A stretch of DNA of 64,000 bases from Maribacter sp. (GTDB lineage: Bacteria > Bacteroidota > Bacteroidia > Flavobacteriales > Flavobacteriaceae): NCBI GenBank assembly GCA_011050675.1, contig DRFI01000021.1, forward strand, positions 124,001 through 188,000, in the 5' to 3' direction. How positions within the stretch are numbered: position 1 is the first letter of the stretch; each line of letters begins with the position of its first letter. The translations under genes and the position numbers were made by a program. The notes under the pieces were generated by a model. That model was not told the DNA's origin, did no database searches, and saw only the letters and a program-made list of their open reading frames with translations. Shown piece after piece: positions 44,632 to 54,691 of this stretch.

Positions 44632-45398
44632 TGGACTTACGAGCTTATTTAGATAGAATAGATTTTCACGACCCCGTAATAATTAATAGGAATGTTCTTT
44701 ACGAACTTCAAAAAAAGCATCTTCTGAATATCCCATTCGAAAATTTAGATATTCATTATGGCAGAAAAATAAATCTTTCAGTAATGGACATTTATCAAAA
44801 AATAATTATTGATAAACGTGGCGGATTTTGCTATGAACTCAATGGACTGTTTCACCAATTGTTGATGAGAATCGGATTTAATGCAAAATTAATTTCAGCT
44901 AGAGTACATTCAGAAAACGGAAAATATAGTCCCGAATATGACCATTTAGCAATTATCGTAAATTTAGAAAATCAAGATTTTTTAGTTGATGTAGGTTTCG
45001 GAAAATTCTCCTTATTACCTTTAAGGTTAGAAACAGGCAAAAAGATTAAAGATAGTTTTGGACAATTTCAATTTAAAAAACATAATGCAGATTACTACCA
45101 AATAAACGAAATAAAGAATCAAGAATTAATTCCTCAATATATTTTTAATCTTAAAGAACGCGAGCTTTCAGAATTTGAAGAAAGGTGTATATTTCATCAA
45201 ACAAGCGAACATTCACATTTTACAAAAAAGAAGCTAATCTCAATTGCACGGTTTGATGGGAGAATCACTCTTAATAATTCACAATTGAAAATCACTCGCT
45301 TGGAAATCGAGGAAGTAACAAATTTTGCAGAAAACCAGTTTGAAACTAAATTGAAGCAATATTTTGACATTGAAATCGGAATAGGAAGCTGCCAATAA
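44631..45398 (+). CDS. Arylamine N-acetyltransferase
   Basis: Transfers acetyl from acetyl-CoA to aromatic amines and hydrazines. The 255 residues carry the complete Cys-His-Asp triad: Cys67 in RGGFCYELN, His105 in YDHLAIIV, Asp120 in LVDVGFG. The opening (LDRIDFHDPVIINRNVLYELQKKHLLNIPFENLDI) is typical. Coupled with the upstream flavoprotein, which may reduce nitro compounds to the amines it acetylates; that pairing is inference. Confidence 0.9.
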   Translation: MDLRAYLDRIDFHDPVIINRNVLYELQKKHLLNIPFENLDIHYGRKINLSVMDIYQKIIIDKRGGFCYELNGLFHQLLMRIGFNAKLISARVHSENGKYSPEYDHLAIIVNLENQDFLVDVGFGKFSLLPLRLETGKKIKDSFGQFQFKKHNADYYQINEIKNQELIPQYIFNLKERELSEFEERCIFHQTSEHSHFTKKKLISIARFDGRITLNNSQLKITRLEIEEVTNFAENQFETKLKQYFDIEIGIGSCQ

Positions 45399-45427
45399 CT
45401 TAAATAATATCGTTAACAACAATTAAA

Positions 45428-45520
45428 ATGACACAACTTGTAAGATAACATATTGAAGAAGTAATTAACCTTACTGATGAGGAATTTGATTTTAAAATAA
45501 AGTAGTTAAAGAAAAATTGT
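45428..45520 (+). pseudogene. Crp/Fnr-family N-terminal remnant
   Basis: ATGACACAACTTG begins MTQLVR, then a stop, then HIEEVINLTDEEFDF in frame, the usual start of Bacteroidota Crp/Fnr regulators. Nothing of the rest is left. It sits in the gap between the arylamine acetyltransferase and the GH113-like gene. Confidence 0.5.
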
Positions 45521-45665
45521 AGTGAAAAACTGTTCCTAAAATGTATATTGAAGATAGCGCAAGCTGTTGCTAAAAATTGTGTTCTTATATAATCCTAAAG
45601 TTAGTGTTTTTCTTGCATTATTTTAATACGTGAACATTACCCGACAATTGAGAAAAATAAATAAC

Positions 45666-47036
45666 ATGAAAATAAAAATAGCTGCTCTAAAACTTTTTTT
45701 CTGGTTTTACGGCAGTACAACTTTTGTCTTGTTCTTAATAATATTTTTTTTAATTCTACATAAAAATAACTATTCAGTGGAAACTACTGCTGTGTTTTTT
45801 CAAGATGTTGTAGTTACCATATTGACCAGTCCTTTATTTTATATAATAGCAACGATTCCATATCTTATTTTTTTACTGATAAAAAGTATTTTTTCCGACT
45901 ATAAACGAAATAAAATTAAAGGCTTTTTAAAAGGTTCTCTTTTTAAGATAGTTATTCCTGTAGCTGCTTTTTTTATTGGAAATTTGGTACTGCAAAGCTA
46001 TCGATTATCTGAAGTGTTAGACTATACTTGGGATACTACCGTAGAAAACAATTCCACCAGAGTAAATAATAATTATAGTATCGATAAAAAACAAAGAGGT
46101 ATTCATGTATTCAATTTAAGTGGAAATACAGAAGACCTTGAACAACTTAAGACGAACAATTTTGAATGGATTACGCTTACGCCATTTATAAATCAAGGTA
46201 GATACAATAAACCATCGCTAAGATTAATCTCAGATGATAGCTATACCAATTTATTAAAACACTACAAGGCCATAAAGGAGGAGTGCGATAAATATGGAAT
46301 AAAAATAATGTTAAAACCTCATATTTGGCTACAAAAAACGGGAAACGGAAAATGGCGATCTGATATTAAAATGGAAACTGAGCAAGAATGGAATACTTGG
46401 TTTGAAAATTACAATCAAATCATATTAAAGTATGCAAAACTTGCAGAAGATTTACAGCTAGAACAATTCTGTATAGGTACAGAATTAGAAACGACCGTTT
46501 ATGAAAAACCTAATAAATGGAAAACCTTAATAAAAAAAGTTAAAGCAACCTACAAAGGAAAACTAACATATGCAGCCAATTGGGATAATGAGTACAAAGA
46601 AGTACCTTTCTGGGATGAGTTAGATTATATAGGCATACAAGCCTACTTTCCAATAAGTGCGAAAAACGACCCAACACTTTTAGAATTAGAAAACCATTGG
46701 AGAAAACATGCTGAAGCGATAGCGTTGGTTAGTTCAAAATTTAACAAACCAATACTTTTCACAGAATTAGGTTATAAGTCTATTCGAGGTACTTCTAAAA
46801 AACCATGGGAATGGAATGGCATAAATACTCTGTATTCAAAAATATCAAAAGGAGAACAACTCTTATGTTATCAAGCCTTTTTTAATACCATATGGAAAGA
46901 ACCTTGGTTCCATGGTATTCATATCTGGGAATGGCAGAGTCGTGGTGCATCAAGTGGTAATAATACCAATTTTACAATTGAAGGTAAACCATCATTAAAT
47001 CTTATTGCAAAATATTTTAAAGTTCATAAACAATAA
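45666..47036 (+). CDS. Membrane-anchored GH113-like TIM-barrel protein
   Basis: 456 residues from the ATG at 45666 (a GTG lies 36 bp upstream). Three hydrophobic helices occupy about residues 1-115. The rest is a TIM-barrel like GH113 beta-mannanases: GIKIMLKPHIWLQK, FCIGTELETTVYEKPNKW (acid/base Glu), LDYIGIQAYFPIS, and LFTELGYKSIRG (nucleophile Glu). GH113 enzymes cut beta-mannan, but related membrane-linked proteins are uncharacterised. Convergent with the LytTR gene. Confidence 0.75.
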   Translation: MKIKIAALKLFFWFYGSTTFVLFLIIFFLILHKNNYSVETTAVFFQDVVVTILTSPLFYIIATIPYLIFLLIKSIFSDYKRNKIKGFLKGSLFKIVIPVAAFFIGNLVLQSYRLSEVLDYTWDTTVENNSTRVNNNYSIDKKQRGIHVFNLSGNTEDLEQLKTNNFEWITLTPFINQGRYNKPSLRLISDDSYTNLLKHYKAIKEECDKYGIKIMLKPHIWLQKTGNGKWRSDIKMETEQEWNTWFENYNQIILKYAKLAEDLQLEQFCIGTELETTVYEKPNKWKTLIKKVKATYKGKLTYAANWDNEYKEVPFWDELDYIGIQAYFPISAKNDPTLLELENHWRKHAEAIALVSSKFNKPILFTELGYKSIRGTSKKPWEWNGINTLYSKISKGEQLLCYQAFFNTIWKEPWFHGIHIWEWQSRGASSGNNTNFTIEGKPSLNLIAKYFKVHKQ

Positions 47037-47133
47037 AAGTGCTTTATTACTAAAGTTTTTTTATCGTAGAACAAAACAAATTAATGAGCTAAAAGCCGAC
47101 AATACTAGAAGGTTCAATTTGATTAAACCAAAA

Positions 47134-47841
47134 TTAACCGTCTTTCAAAATGTCAATCACTTCGTCCTTGTAACTAGCTCCAATTGGTATTTCCCATTCA
47201 CCAATTTCAACATCTACCTTAGTAAACGCAGTAACTTTTGCTTTATTTACAATGAATGAGCGATGAATTCTTAAGAATTCTTTTGGCAATTTATGTTTAA
47301 AACTACTAATTGTATCCTTAGTAATAACAATTGTATCAACTAGATATACCTTAACATAATCCTTGATACTTTCTACATAAAAAATGTCTTTAAAATTTAG
47401 CTTAATAAATTTTCTATTTGAATTTACATACAAGTAATTATTTGCCACTTGTTCATCCTTTCTAATCAACTTTGTAGTCGAAATATTTGTGAGGTTCTTA
47501 TATTTATTTATTGCTTTAAGAAAACGTACAAACGAAATGGGTTTTAACAAATAGTCAACCGCATCCAATTCATAACTCTCGGTTGCATAATTTCTATACG
47601 CCGTAGTAAAAATAACCTTAGGGGAATTTTGTAGTGATTTTACAAAGTTAATACCTGATAACAATGGCATTTCAATATCAAGAAAAACAAGGTCGATTTT
47701 AGCCGATTTAAGCACATCGAGAGCCTCTAATGGGTTCTGAAAAGTAGCAACAAGCTCAACACCAGGAATTTGTTCTAAATGTGATTTTATCACTTCAAGT
47801 GCCAAAGGCTCATCGTCGATAACTAAGCATCTTATTTCCAT
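47134..47841 (-). CDS. LytTR-family response regulator
   Basis: 235 residues: receiver domain with the phospho-acceptor Asp55 (LVFLDIEMPLLSG) and acidic pocket DDEP, then a LytTR DNA-binding domain (NYLYVNSNRKFIKLNFKDIFYVES, FLRIHRSFIVNKAKV). It starts 4 bp after the sensor kinase stop; together they are a LytS/LytTR two-component system. Targets in the window are not evident. Confidence 0.93.
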   Translation of the reverse strand: MEIRCLVIDDEPLALEVIKSHLEQIPGVELVATFQNPLEALDVLKSAKIDLVFLDIEMPLLSGINFVKSLQNSPKVIFTTAYRNYATESYELDAVDYLLKPISFVRFLKAINKYKNLTNISTTKLIRKDEQVANNYLYVNSNRKFIKLNFKDIFYVESIKDYVKVYLVDTIVITKDTISSFKHKLPKEFLRIHRSFIVNKAKVTAFTKVDVEIGEWEIPIGASYKDEVIDILKDG

Positions 47842-47845
47842 AATT

Positions 47846-48997
47846 TCATCCTAGTTCTAAACATAATTTCACTAAATAACCCTCCAAAGAATCCTCAACC
47901 ATCAATCGATTTTTATTCGGATAATTTAGTTCCAATTGTCTCTCAAGGTTACGAGTACCTATCCCAGAATTGTTTGGGGTCATCCTTATCAGATTGGTTT
48001 TTGGTTTATTATTATAAACTTCAAAATTAAGTACATTATTTTCAACCGATAAAAACATATGTATTTTGGTGGTTCTAGCTTTTCCTATTGCCCCATGTTT
48101 AAATGCGTTTTCAATTATTGGTAATAACACTAATGGCGCAATACGAGTATTTAAATCGTCTACATTATGTTCAAAAACCAAATCTAGTTTATCACCGAAA
48201 CGCAATGATTCCAAATCAATAAAGCCCTGTATTAATACTATTTCTTTTTTTATTGAAATGCTTGATACGTTGCTTTGATACAAGATGAAATCCAGTAATT
48301 CAGATAGTTTCAACACAATTTTTGGAGCCAAATCTGATTTCGTTAAGGTTAAGGCATACAAATTATTAAGTGTGTTAAATAAAAAATGAGGTTGAATCTG
48401 TGTTTTTAAAAATTTAAGCTCATTTAAAGCTTTTTCTTTTTGCAAAATCTCCATTTGATGTTTTTCCTCAAAACTATTTTTAATGGTTTTAAAAATTAAC
48501 ATGATAAATGCATAAATATATACTGATGGAAAGTATACCGAGAATAAATAGGCAGAATCAGAAAAAATCTCTCCTAAAGACTCCTGTACAAAATCCTCTC
48601 TAATAAATGGCTCAGCGAGATAGACAATACTTAATCTGCCTAAAGCCGAAAAGATATACACCAATAAGAACCCGGAAAGCGTAAATAAAAAATAATTCCT
48701 TTTGAAAAGCAGTTTTGGTATTTGATAATAATTGAAAATATACGCTGCCGTTACTTGTACAGGTAGCATTGAAATGTAAATAACTATCTGTGATTTAATC
48801 GAGTCCGAATTTAGACTTGAGAGTAGAGTAAAAACCATTAAAAAGAATATCCAGAATAATAGATGAGAAATAGTCCTGTTCTGAATAACCCTATCTACAA
48901 TCGCTTTGTTCCATTTCATCAAAATTAAAGGTATCAAATAAAAACTTGTGACCTGTATAATTAGACCAATATTGGACAACGGCCCCCAGAAAGCCAT
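47846..48997 (-). CDS. LytS/YehU-type sensor histidine kinase
   Basis: 383 residues: six hydrophobic helices in the first 180, a short coiled-coil, then the His_kinase domain (LKFLKTQIQPHFLFNTLNNLYAL, with the phosphorylated His) and a GHKL ATPase domain (PIIENAFKHG, GIGTRNLERQLELNY). Forms an operon with the LytTR regulator. No extracytoplasmic sensor domain is visible, so it may sense a membrane signal. Confidence 0.92.
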   Translation of the reverse strand: MAFWGPLSNIGLIIQVTSFYLIPLILMKWNKAIVDRVIQNRTISHLLFWIFFLMVFTLLSSLNSDSIKSQIVIYISMLPVQVTAAYIFNYYQIPKLLFKRNYFLFTLSGFLLVYIFSALGRLSIVYLAEPFIREDFVQESLGEIFSDSAYLFSVYFPSVYIYAFIMLIFKTIKNSFEEKHQMEILQKEKALNELKFLKTQIQPHFLFNTLNNLYALTLTKSDLAPKIVLKLSELLDFILYQSNVSSISIKKEIVLIQGFIDLESLRFGDKLDLVFEHNVDDLNTRIAPLVLLPIIENAFKHGAIGKARTTKIHMFLSVENNVLNFEVYNNKPKTNLIRMTPNNSGIGTRNLERQLELNYPNKNRLMVEDSLEGYLVKLCLELG

Positions 48998-49153
48998 TTA
49001 AACCTGAAATTTAGCATTTCCTTCTTAACTACATGTCTATATGGGGATATGTCTAGTTGGTCTATATTTTAAAAAAAGTAGTCATCAAGATTCTAATTTT
49101 GATTTCAAGTAAGCATCTAACTAACCTGCTGTCATTTGTCAAAAAAAACAATA

Positions 49154-50116
49154 ATGAAAAATTTCGTAGCAACATTAACTCTATTAATTACATGCATCAC
49201 GGCTGTAACATCTCAATCCTGCGAAGAACTATTAAATGCAGTCAAAAATAACAACAAAGTTAAAGTTGAAAACATCTTAAAAAATATACATCCGAATTGT
49301 ATCCATGATAATATCCTACAGCCTAGATCACCCCTTGGAATGGCCTCATCGAATGGAAACCTAACAATTGGGAAGGCATTACTTAATGCCGGCGCAAATG
49401 TATCTTTTCGACATCACAATGATGCAAGTGCTTTAATGATTGCTGCACAAAACGGGCACTACGAATTTTCCAAATTATTAATAGATCAAGGGGCTTATAT
49501 AAATACAAAAATCAGCAGAGATGGCACTCCACTTATGTCCGCGATAAAAGGTAAGAACATAGACCTGATACGGTTATTACTAAGATTAGGTGCTAATACC
49601 AATGTTAGTTTGGCTGGTGATGGTAACGCATTGATATTAGCAGCTCAGTCAGATAATTTAGAAATTTTAGAATTATTGGTATCATACGCAGCAGACGTTG
49701 ATACTAGAACCATAGGAGATGGTACCGCATTGATTCAAGCCTCTAAAAGAGGAAATATCGTAATAGTAAAAGCCCTTATTAAACTCGGAGCAGATGTTAA
49801 TAAAAAAAGCCATGGTGATGGTAATCCTTTAATAGCTGCATCCAAAAGCAATCATTTAGAAATTGTAAAATTTCTAGTGGATTCCGGGGCAAACATAAAT
49901 GTACATGTACTCGGAGATGAAACACCTCTTATTGGTGCAGCATGGAACGGGAATTTAAGTATTGTAAAATACTTAATAGATAATGGCGCGGATATTAATA
50001 TGTCGGTCAGAGATAATTATTCAATACTTTCTGAAAAAAGGAATGCTCTAAAAATGGCAAAACGAGGCAACCATAAAGAGGTAATAACTTACCTAATTTC
50101 TAAGGGTGCTAATTAA
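49154..50116 (+). CDS. Exported ankyrin-repeat protein
   Basis: 320 residues from the ATG at 49154, which begins the signal peptide (MKNFVATLTLLITCITAVTS, then QSC). The mature part is about eight ankyrin repeats of 33-34 residues, recognisable by the LLxxGAxxN and DGTPLMSAIKG turns repeated every 34 residues. A protein-binding scaffold in the periplasm is likely. It is followed 26 bp later by a serine hydrolase. Confidence 0.9.
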   Translation: MKNFVATLTLLITCITAVTSQSCEELLNAVKNNNKVKVENILKNIHPNCIHDNILQPRSPLGMASSNGNLTIGKALLNAGANVSFRHHNDASALMIAAQNGHYEFSKLLIDQGAYINTKISRDGTPLMSAIKGKNIDLIRLLLRLGANTNVSLAGDGNALILAAQSDNLEILELLVSYAADVDTRTIGDGTALIQASKRGNIVIVKALIKLGADVNKKSHGDGNPLIAASKSNHLEIVKFLVDSGANINVHVLGDETPLIGAAWNGNLSIVKYLIDNGADINMSVRDNYSILSEKRNALKMAKRGNHKEVITYLISKGAN

Positions 50117-50142
50117 AGAAATAATCAAAAAATCATACTATC

Positions 50143-51375
50143 ATGAAAAAATTTATCACAATTTTAGTACCAGTACTTGTTCTTGTTCTTGTAATCTGTT
50201 TCCATTTATTTAAACCAGTTGTAACATACAACATAGGAAGGGAAAAACTTATAGATTTAAGGCATTTAAAACCAAATACTTATCACAGCCAATCTATTAA
50301 AAAGAAAGCCGATAGCTTGTTGAAAGCAGAATTTAAAAAGCTAAAAACACCTGCTTTATCAGCTTCCATTGGAATTAATGACAATCTTACTTGGTCAAAT
50401 ATCATTGGATATGCTGATATTAATCATCGAGTCAGTGCAGATTCTCTTACTCAATTTAGGATTGGAAGTACATCAAAAGCGTTGACCTCAATAGGTTTAG
50501 GTGTTTTAATTCAAGATAAAAAACTTAAGCCACAATCTTTAGTCAAGGACTTCGTTACGTACGCCGGTAATGAATTGTCCGAACTAACATTGGAGCAAAT
50601 AGCTTCTCACACATCAGGAATTAGAAATTATGACACGTGCTTATGCTTCCCCATTTGGGAATATTACAATGATCATGAATTTAATTCAATAGAAGAAAGC
50701 GTATCTATTTTCAATAACGACAAGTTGCTTTTTAAACCAGGTTCAGATTTTAGTTATAGCTCATACAACTATACGTTATTAAGCGGTATGATGGAAAAAG
50801 CATCAAACAAAGAATTTCTTACTTTCATGGAGGAAAAAGTGTTTAATCCTTTATCCATGTCTCAAACTTCAGCGGACAAAAAGAATCAAAATAAAGAGAA
50901 TATTGCCAAATTTTACGATTTAGACGATAAAGGGAACATTAAAGAATCATTCGAAGTAAATAATAGTATCAAATGGGCCGGAGGAGGATTTCTTTCAACA
51001 ACAAACGATTTGGTAAAATTAGGAAACGCAGTTTTAAATAACAGACTGTTAGATTCAGAAACAACTGCTAGATTATTTGAGCCTGTAAAACTTAATTCTG
51101 GAGAAATAAATAAAGAAAATTACGGTATGGGATGGAGAAGCAGCATGTATAAGAATATCCATTTAGATGGGCATGATGTCCTTATTCTTCATCACGGAGG
51201 GGTGGCTATGGGTTCAACTGCGATGCTACTTCTGATCCCGGAATATAATTTAACCGTGGCGGTAACAATGAATAGAAACGCAACATCCCAAGAAACAAAA
51301 AATATCTTCTTTGAACTTCCTCATAAAATAGCAAGATTGTTTATTAACTATGACAAAACTAATCTCACACTTTAA
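50143..51375 (+). CDS. LACTB-like serine hydrolase (class C beta-lactamase fold)
   Basis: A 410-residue membrane-anchored protein (helix about 4-24). Active-site motifs: STSK at 109-112 (SxxK), YSSYNYTLLS (the second motif, as in LACTB), and HHGGVAMGS (the HxG-type third motif). The order and GMGWRSSMY context resemble LACTB serine proteases rather than antibiotic-hydrolysing enzymes. Paired with an exported ankyrin protein. Confidence 0.85.
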   Translation: MKKFITILVPVLVLVLVICFHLFKPVVTYNIGREKLIDLRHLKPNTYHSQSIKKKADSLLKAEFKKLKTPALSASIGINDNLTWSNIIGYADINHRVSADSLTQFRIGSTSKALTSIGLGVLIQDKKLKPQSLVKDFVTYAGNELSELTLEQIASHTSGIRNYDTCLCFPIWEYYNDHEFNSIEESVSIFNNDKLLFKPGSDFSYSSYNYTLLSGMMEKASNKEFLTFMEEKVFNPLSMSQTSADKKNQNKENIAKFYDLDDKGNIKESFEVNNSIKWAGGGFLSTTNDLVKLGNAVLNNRLLDSETTARLFEPVKLNSGEINKENYGMGWRSSMYKNIHLDGHDVLILHHGGVAMGSTAMLLLIPEYNLTVAVTMNRNATSQETKNIFFELPHKIARLFINYDKTNLTL

Positions 51376-51412
51376 CTAATACTAATACCAAAGAATGTAA
51401 ACATCTAAACCT

Positions 51413-51434
51413 AATGTAAGCTTAGGCTTACGTT
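51413..51434. repeat. Hairpin between hydrolase and GNAT genes
   Basis: AATGTAAGC / GCTTACGTT, 9-bp stem with one T-G and a TTAG loop. No T-run, so a weak terminator or module boundary. Confidence 0.4.
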
Positions 51435-51462
51435 CTGGCAAGCTGACTAAACGAAAACTGAT

Positions 51463-51975
51463 ATGTACATAAACATAGAAACGGAAAGGTTAACAATAAG
51501 ACCAATAAATTTGAAGGATGCCGAATTCATAATTGATTTGGTTAATTCTGAAGGTTGGCTGAAATTTATTGGAGATAGAAATGTCTCTGATAAAAATGAT
51601 GCCGAAAAATACATCCAAAAGATACTTGATAATAATCATTTTTATTATAACGTTTTTGAATTGAAAAGACCAAAAAAGACTATTGGTATAGTTACTTTAC
51701 TCGAAAGAGAAAATGAAATATTTCCTGATATTGGATTTGCTCTTATACCTTATTTTGGAAGTAATGGATATACATTGGAAGCAACCAAAGCTTATCTTGA
51801 CGAAATAAAAAAGATAAATAAATACGATAATATAATTGCTATTACAATACCTGAAAATCAAAAGTCAATTAATTTATTGGAAAAACTCGGACTGAGATAT
51901 GGAGGTAATTACAAAAAAGGAAATGAAAACTTATCATACTTTTCCTTAAAGAAAATTAAAGAAGCAAAAACATAA
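51463..51975 (+). CDS. RimJ/RimL-type GNAT acetyltransferase
   Basis: 170 residues: TERLTIRPINLKDAEFIIDLVNS start, IGFALIPYFGSNGYTLEATKAYLDE (acetyl-CoA loop) and IPENQKSINLLEKLGLRYGG end, all typical of the RimJ/RimL group that acetylates protein N-termini or small amines. Substrate unknown. Last gene before a gene-free gap. Confidence 0.88.
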   Translation: MYINIETERLTIRPINLKDAEFIIDLVNSEGWLKFIGDRNVSDKNDAEKYIQKILDNNHFYYNVFELKRPKKTIGIVTLLERENEIFPDIGFALIPYFGSNGYTLEATKAYLDEIKKINKYDNIIAITIPENQKSINLLEKLGLRYGGNYKKGNENLSYFSLKKIKEAKT

Positions 51976-52619
51976 CAATCTATATGAATTATCTTTTTTT
52001 ACTTAACCAAATAAAAAATATATGCAAGAACTGTTATAGAAAGAATGGAAAAAAAAGAGTTTATTTTGACATTCTTTATCTCATTTAAAGTTCACAAATC
52101 GACTATACGGGGGAAAATTTTTAGCAAATACTAGACGTATATCATACCAAATTCAGAGATAAAATGAATTTAATCTTAAATAAATTCTACATAAGAATGC
52201 TTTTAATTCTTTATATTTAATTCAAGACATTAGTTATTGAACTTTTTTTAAAATGATTGTCGATAATAAATCGACAACAGAAAAGATAAATAAACATCAC
52301 TTATCTATACTATCAGAACAGACCATTTAATAATTTGTTAAAAAAAAAATCTAAAACATTTTCTAACAGTTGAAAAAAATCCATACTAATTTTGATTTAC
52401 AAATTTCTTTCGTCCAACTATAATAAAAAGTATCAAATTATGAAGCAATAGAAAACATACTCGCAAATGTTTTGCTTGGATATTTACTAGATAAATTTTA
52501 AATAATAATAAATCAAAAAATAGTAATAATTTAAACCATATTTTAGAATTAGAGATTGCCAACAAAACTATTAAAGAGATTATCTAAGTTGTTGAACTTA
52601 TAGAAAAATCCATAAACAA
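51976..52619. other. Gene-free AT-rich gap
   Basis: 644 bp before the rhamnose locus with stops in all frames. Only a small perfect hairpin (TTGTCGAT-5-ATCGACAA, 52257-52277) stands out. It probably separates the accessory mosaic from the polysaccharide locus. Confidence 0.6.
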
Positions 52620-52937
52620 TCACGAAGACATATAAAAAACATTTTTCAAATCAACAGTAACCGGACTATTATCTAAATTTGTTTCCATTAAATCTTTCAT
52701 ATACGCCCACCATTTTTTACAAATATCCGTGTGTGCTATTGCATGCCAATTTCCGTTTGAACCTACCTCCACATAACCAAAAAGTATATGTGTTTCTTCA
52801 TCAAAAAAGATACTATAATTTTTAACCCCTTGTTCTTTCAAAAGAATTTCAAGCTCAGGCCATATTTGATTATGTCTTTTAGTATATTCCGCAATCTTAT
52901 CGGGATAAATCTTCATTTTGAACCCTTTTCGAATCAT
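52620..52937 (-). CDS. rhaM: L-rhamnose mutarotase
   Basis: Interconverts alpha- and beta-L-rhamnopyranose so that rhamnose isomerase receives its preferred anomer. At 105 residues it has the family length, with IRKGFKMKIYPDKIAEYTKRHNQIWPELE (His in RHN) and CKKWWAYMKDLMETNLDNSP. It begins 2 bp after the stop of the GH78 gene, so the sugar released by that enzyme is dealt with by the next gene. Confidence 0.95.
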   Translation of the reverse strand: MIRKGFKMKIYPDKIAEYTKRHNQIWPELEILLKEQGVKNYSIFFDEETHILFGYVEVGSNGNWHAIAHTDICKKWWAYMKDLMETNLDNSPVTVDLKNVFYMSS

Positions 52938-52939
52938 AT

Positions 52940-54691
52940 TTATTTAACTATTATTAGCCCTTCAGGAGCATCTATTTCTGTTTTAATGGTGCCATCTGAA
53001 TCATTTCGATGGATTACCTTTAATATTCCAAATTTTGTTGGAAAACGACCATTTACCCATTCCAGATCACCCAAATTTGGTTCTATTTTCACTTTATTTC
53101 CACCATCCATAACTTGGATGCCTAAAACATGCTGGCTCAACCATGAAGTAGGACCGCTAGCCCAACCATGACATAAGCTATGGCGATAGCCAACATAACA
53201 ATATTCACCAAAATCTCCGTGAATATCATAATTTGTCGGCGGAACTAATTCGTCTATACGTCCACTATTTGTTATATCTAGCACATCAAAATCTTCCCAA
53301 AAGGTAGTCGCTCCTAAATCCAACATTCCACCCCAATAATCACGTATAACTCTAAGGGCACCTTCGTAATCATTGGCCTTGGCCATAGCTTCCAAAATAT
53401 AGTAACCATAAAAAGTGGACATGCGCTGTACCCCATCTTTAATCAATACCTCATTTGCTTTTTTGGCGTCCTGTAAATCGGCAAGTGCCATTAACGCAAC
53501 CGCCTGTTTTGTAGTATTATCTTCAGGTTTATGCTTTTTAAGCTGATTTGCTACTTTCTGATATTTCTTTTGAAAAGTACTATTACCTAAAGCTTCCATC
53601 ATTTCAGCCCCTGCCTCAAAAGTCATAACCATCATTGCTTGAAGCCCTGCATGTATAGCTTCTGGTTTTTCACTGGTAGGCCAATCTAAAAATCGATTGC
53701 CATTTAAAATCTCTTTGTTGTCTTTATCAATAAAAGTACTTAATTGATCCAGTAAACCTACCATATAAGATTCTTGTTCCTTTAAATAAGCAAGGTTTCC
53801 GTGGTAATCATATATGTTCTTATGAATAAGCAACCACCACATAGAATATGAACTTATGCCGTTCATCCATTGCGGCAACGGATGCTGGTCCCTTGCCAAA
53901 TCTAAGCTCTTACCTACAATTTCATGATTACCGAAAACAGTATTAATCGTCATCACTTCAGGGTGCATGTCACCGACCCAAACCAAACGATCACGTTTAA
54001 TTCCATCCCACAAATAATTCTGCATATTTAGATGCACCGTATAGGCACCTGTAAGCCAGATTTGATTTAAACGTTCATCATTACTTTCAAAACTTCCCAA
54101 ATAAGGTATGTCTCTATAAATAAATGCTGCATCTATAGATTTTATAGGAGCATCTTCGTTTGCCTCCACAACATCTACCCGTAAAAATCTGAAACCGGTT
54201 TCCCCTACCTCCACACTCCCCAACCAAGGAACTTCAATAATAAAATCACGTAATGAATGCTCGTTGGTAGCATTTTGTTCTCCTCCGATTTCAGACATGG
54301 CCTCACCTACAGATTCTCCAAAACGAAGACGCAACTTAAGAGGAGTTTTACTTTCACGTATACCCATTGAAATTTTCACACCTCCATGAATCTCCTTTCC
54401 ATAATCCAATAAAATACCTGGTTTTTCATCCGTAGTACTTACAAAACGAAATAGATTTTCGTCATTAACAGCAACCTGTCCGTTTCCTTTTTCAAGCAGT
54501 CTTTCTGAATTTAGAATTGATTCTCCTAAATCATCGGATTGCCAAACAATACGCTGCGGCGTAAGGTATGTCTTGACCATTTCCGAAGCCCTTGCAGCCT
54601 TTACATACTCAGGACCAAATACAGGTGGTAACTGTGCATACGTAACATTTACAAAAAGTAGGAGATATAAAATTAAGCGTAGTTTTTTCAT
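52940..54691 (-). CDS. GH78-like alpha-L-rhamnosidase, short form
   Basis: 583 residues from the ATG at 54691 (signal peptide MKKLRLILYLLLFVNVTYAQ); the frame extends 57 bp further but without a signal. The catalytic (alpha/alpha)6 region has DGIKRDRLVWVGDMHPEV, the GH78 acid motif in a variant form. WASGPTSWLSQHVLG and VKIEPNLGDLEWVNGRFPT mark the C-terminal beta-domain. It lacks the N-terminal fibronectin-like and carbohydrate-binding domains of the two longer paralogues. Operon with rhaM, divergent from the next GH78. Confidence 0.85.
   Translation of the reverse strand: MKKLRLILYLLLFVNVTYAQLPPVFGPEYVKAARASEMVKTYLTPQRIVWQSDDLGESILNSERLLEKGNGQVAVNDENLFRFVSTTDEKPGILLDYGKEIHGGVKISMGIRESKTPLKLRLRFGESVGEAMSEIGGEQNATNEHSLRDFIIEVPWLGSVEVGETGFRFLRVDVVEANEDAPIKSIDAAFIYRDIPYLGSFESNDERLNQIWLTGAYTVHLNMQNYLWDGIKRDRLVWVGDMHPEVMTINTVFGNHEIVGKSLDLARDQHPLPQWMNGISSYSMWWLLIHKNIYDYHGNLAYLKEQESYMVGLLDQLSTFIDKDNKEILNGNRFLDWPTSEKPEAIHAGLQAMMVMTFEAGAEMMEALGNSTFQKKYQKVANQLKKHKPEDNTTKQAVALMALADLQDAKKANEVLIKDGVQRMSTFYGYYILEAMAKANDYEGALRVIRDYWGGMLDLGATTFWEDFDVLDITNSGRIDELVPPTNYDIHGDFGEYCYVGYRHSLCHGWASGPTSWLSQHVLGIQVMDGGNKVKIEPNLGDLEWVNGRFPTKFGILKVIHRNDSDGTIKTEIDAPEGLIIVK

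Noticed and set aside
50143-51375. Antibiotic-inactivating class C beta-lactamase
   Set aside because: The second motif is Y-S-S rather than Y-A-N and the context resembles LACTB-type peptidases.
30161-52619. Classical chromosomal integron
   Set aside because: Several gaps contain CAAC..GTTG dyads, but no intI gene is present and I could not align the gaps to an attC consensus with both R and L boxes. Kept only as a cassette-like hypothesis.
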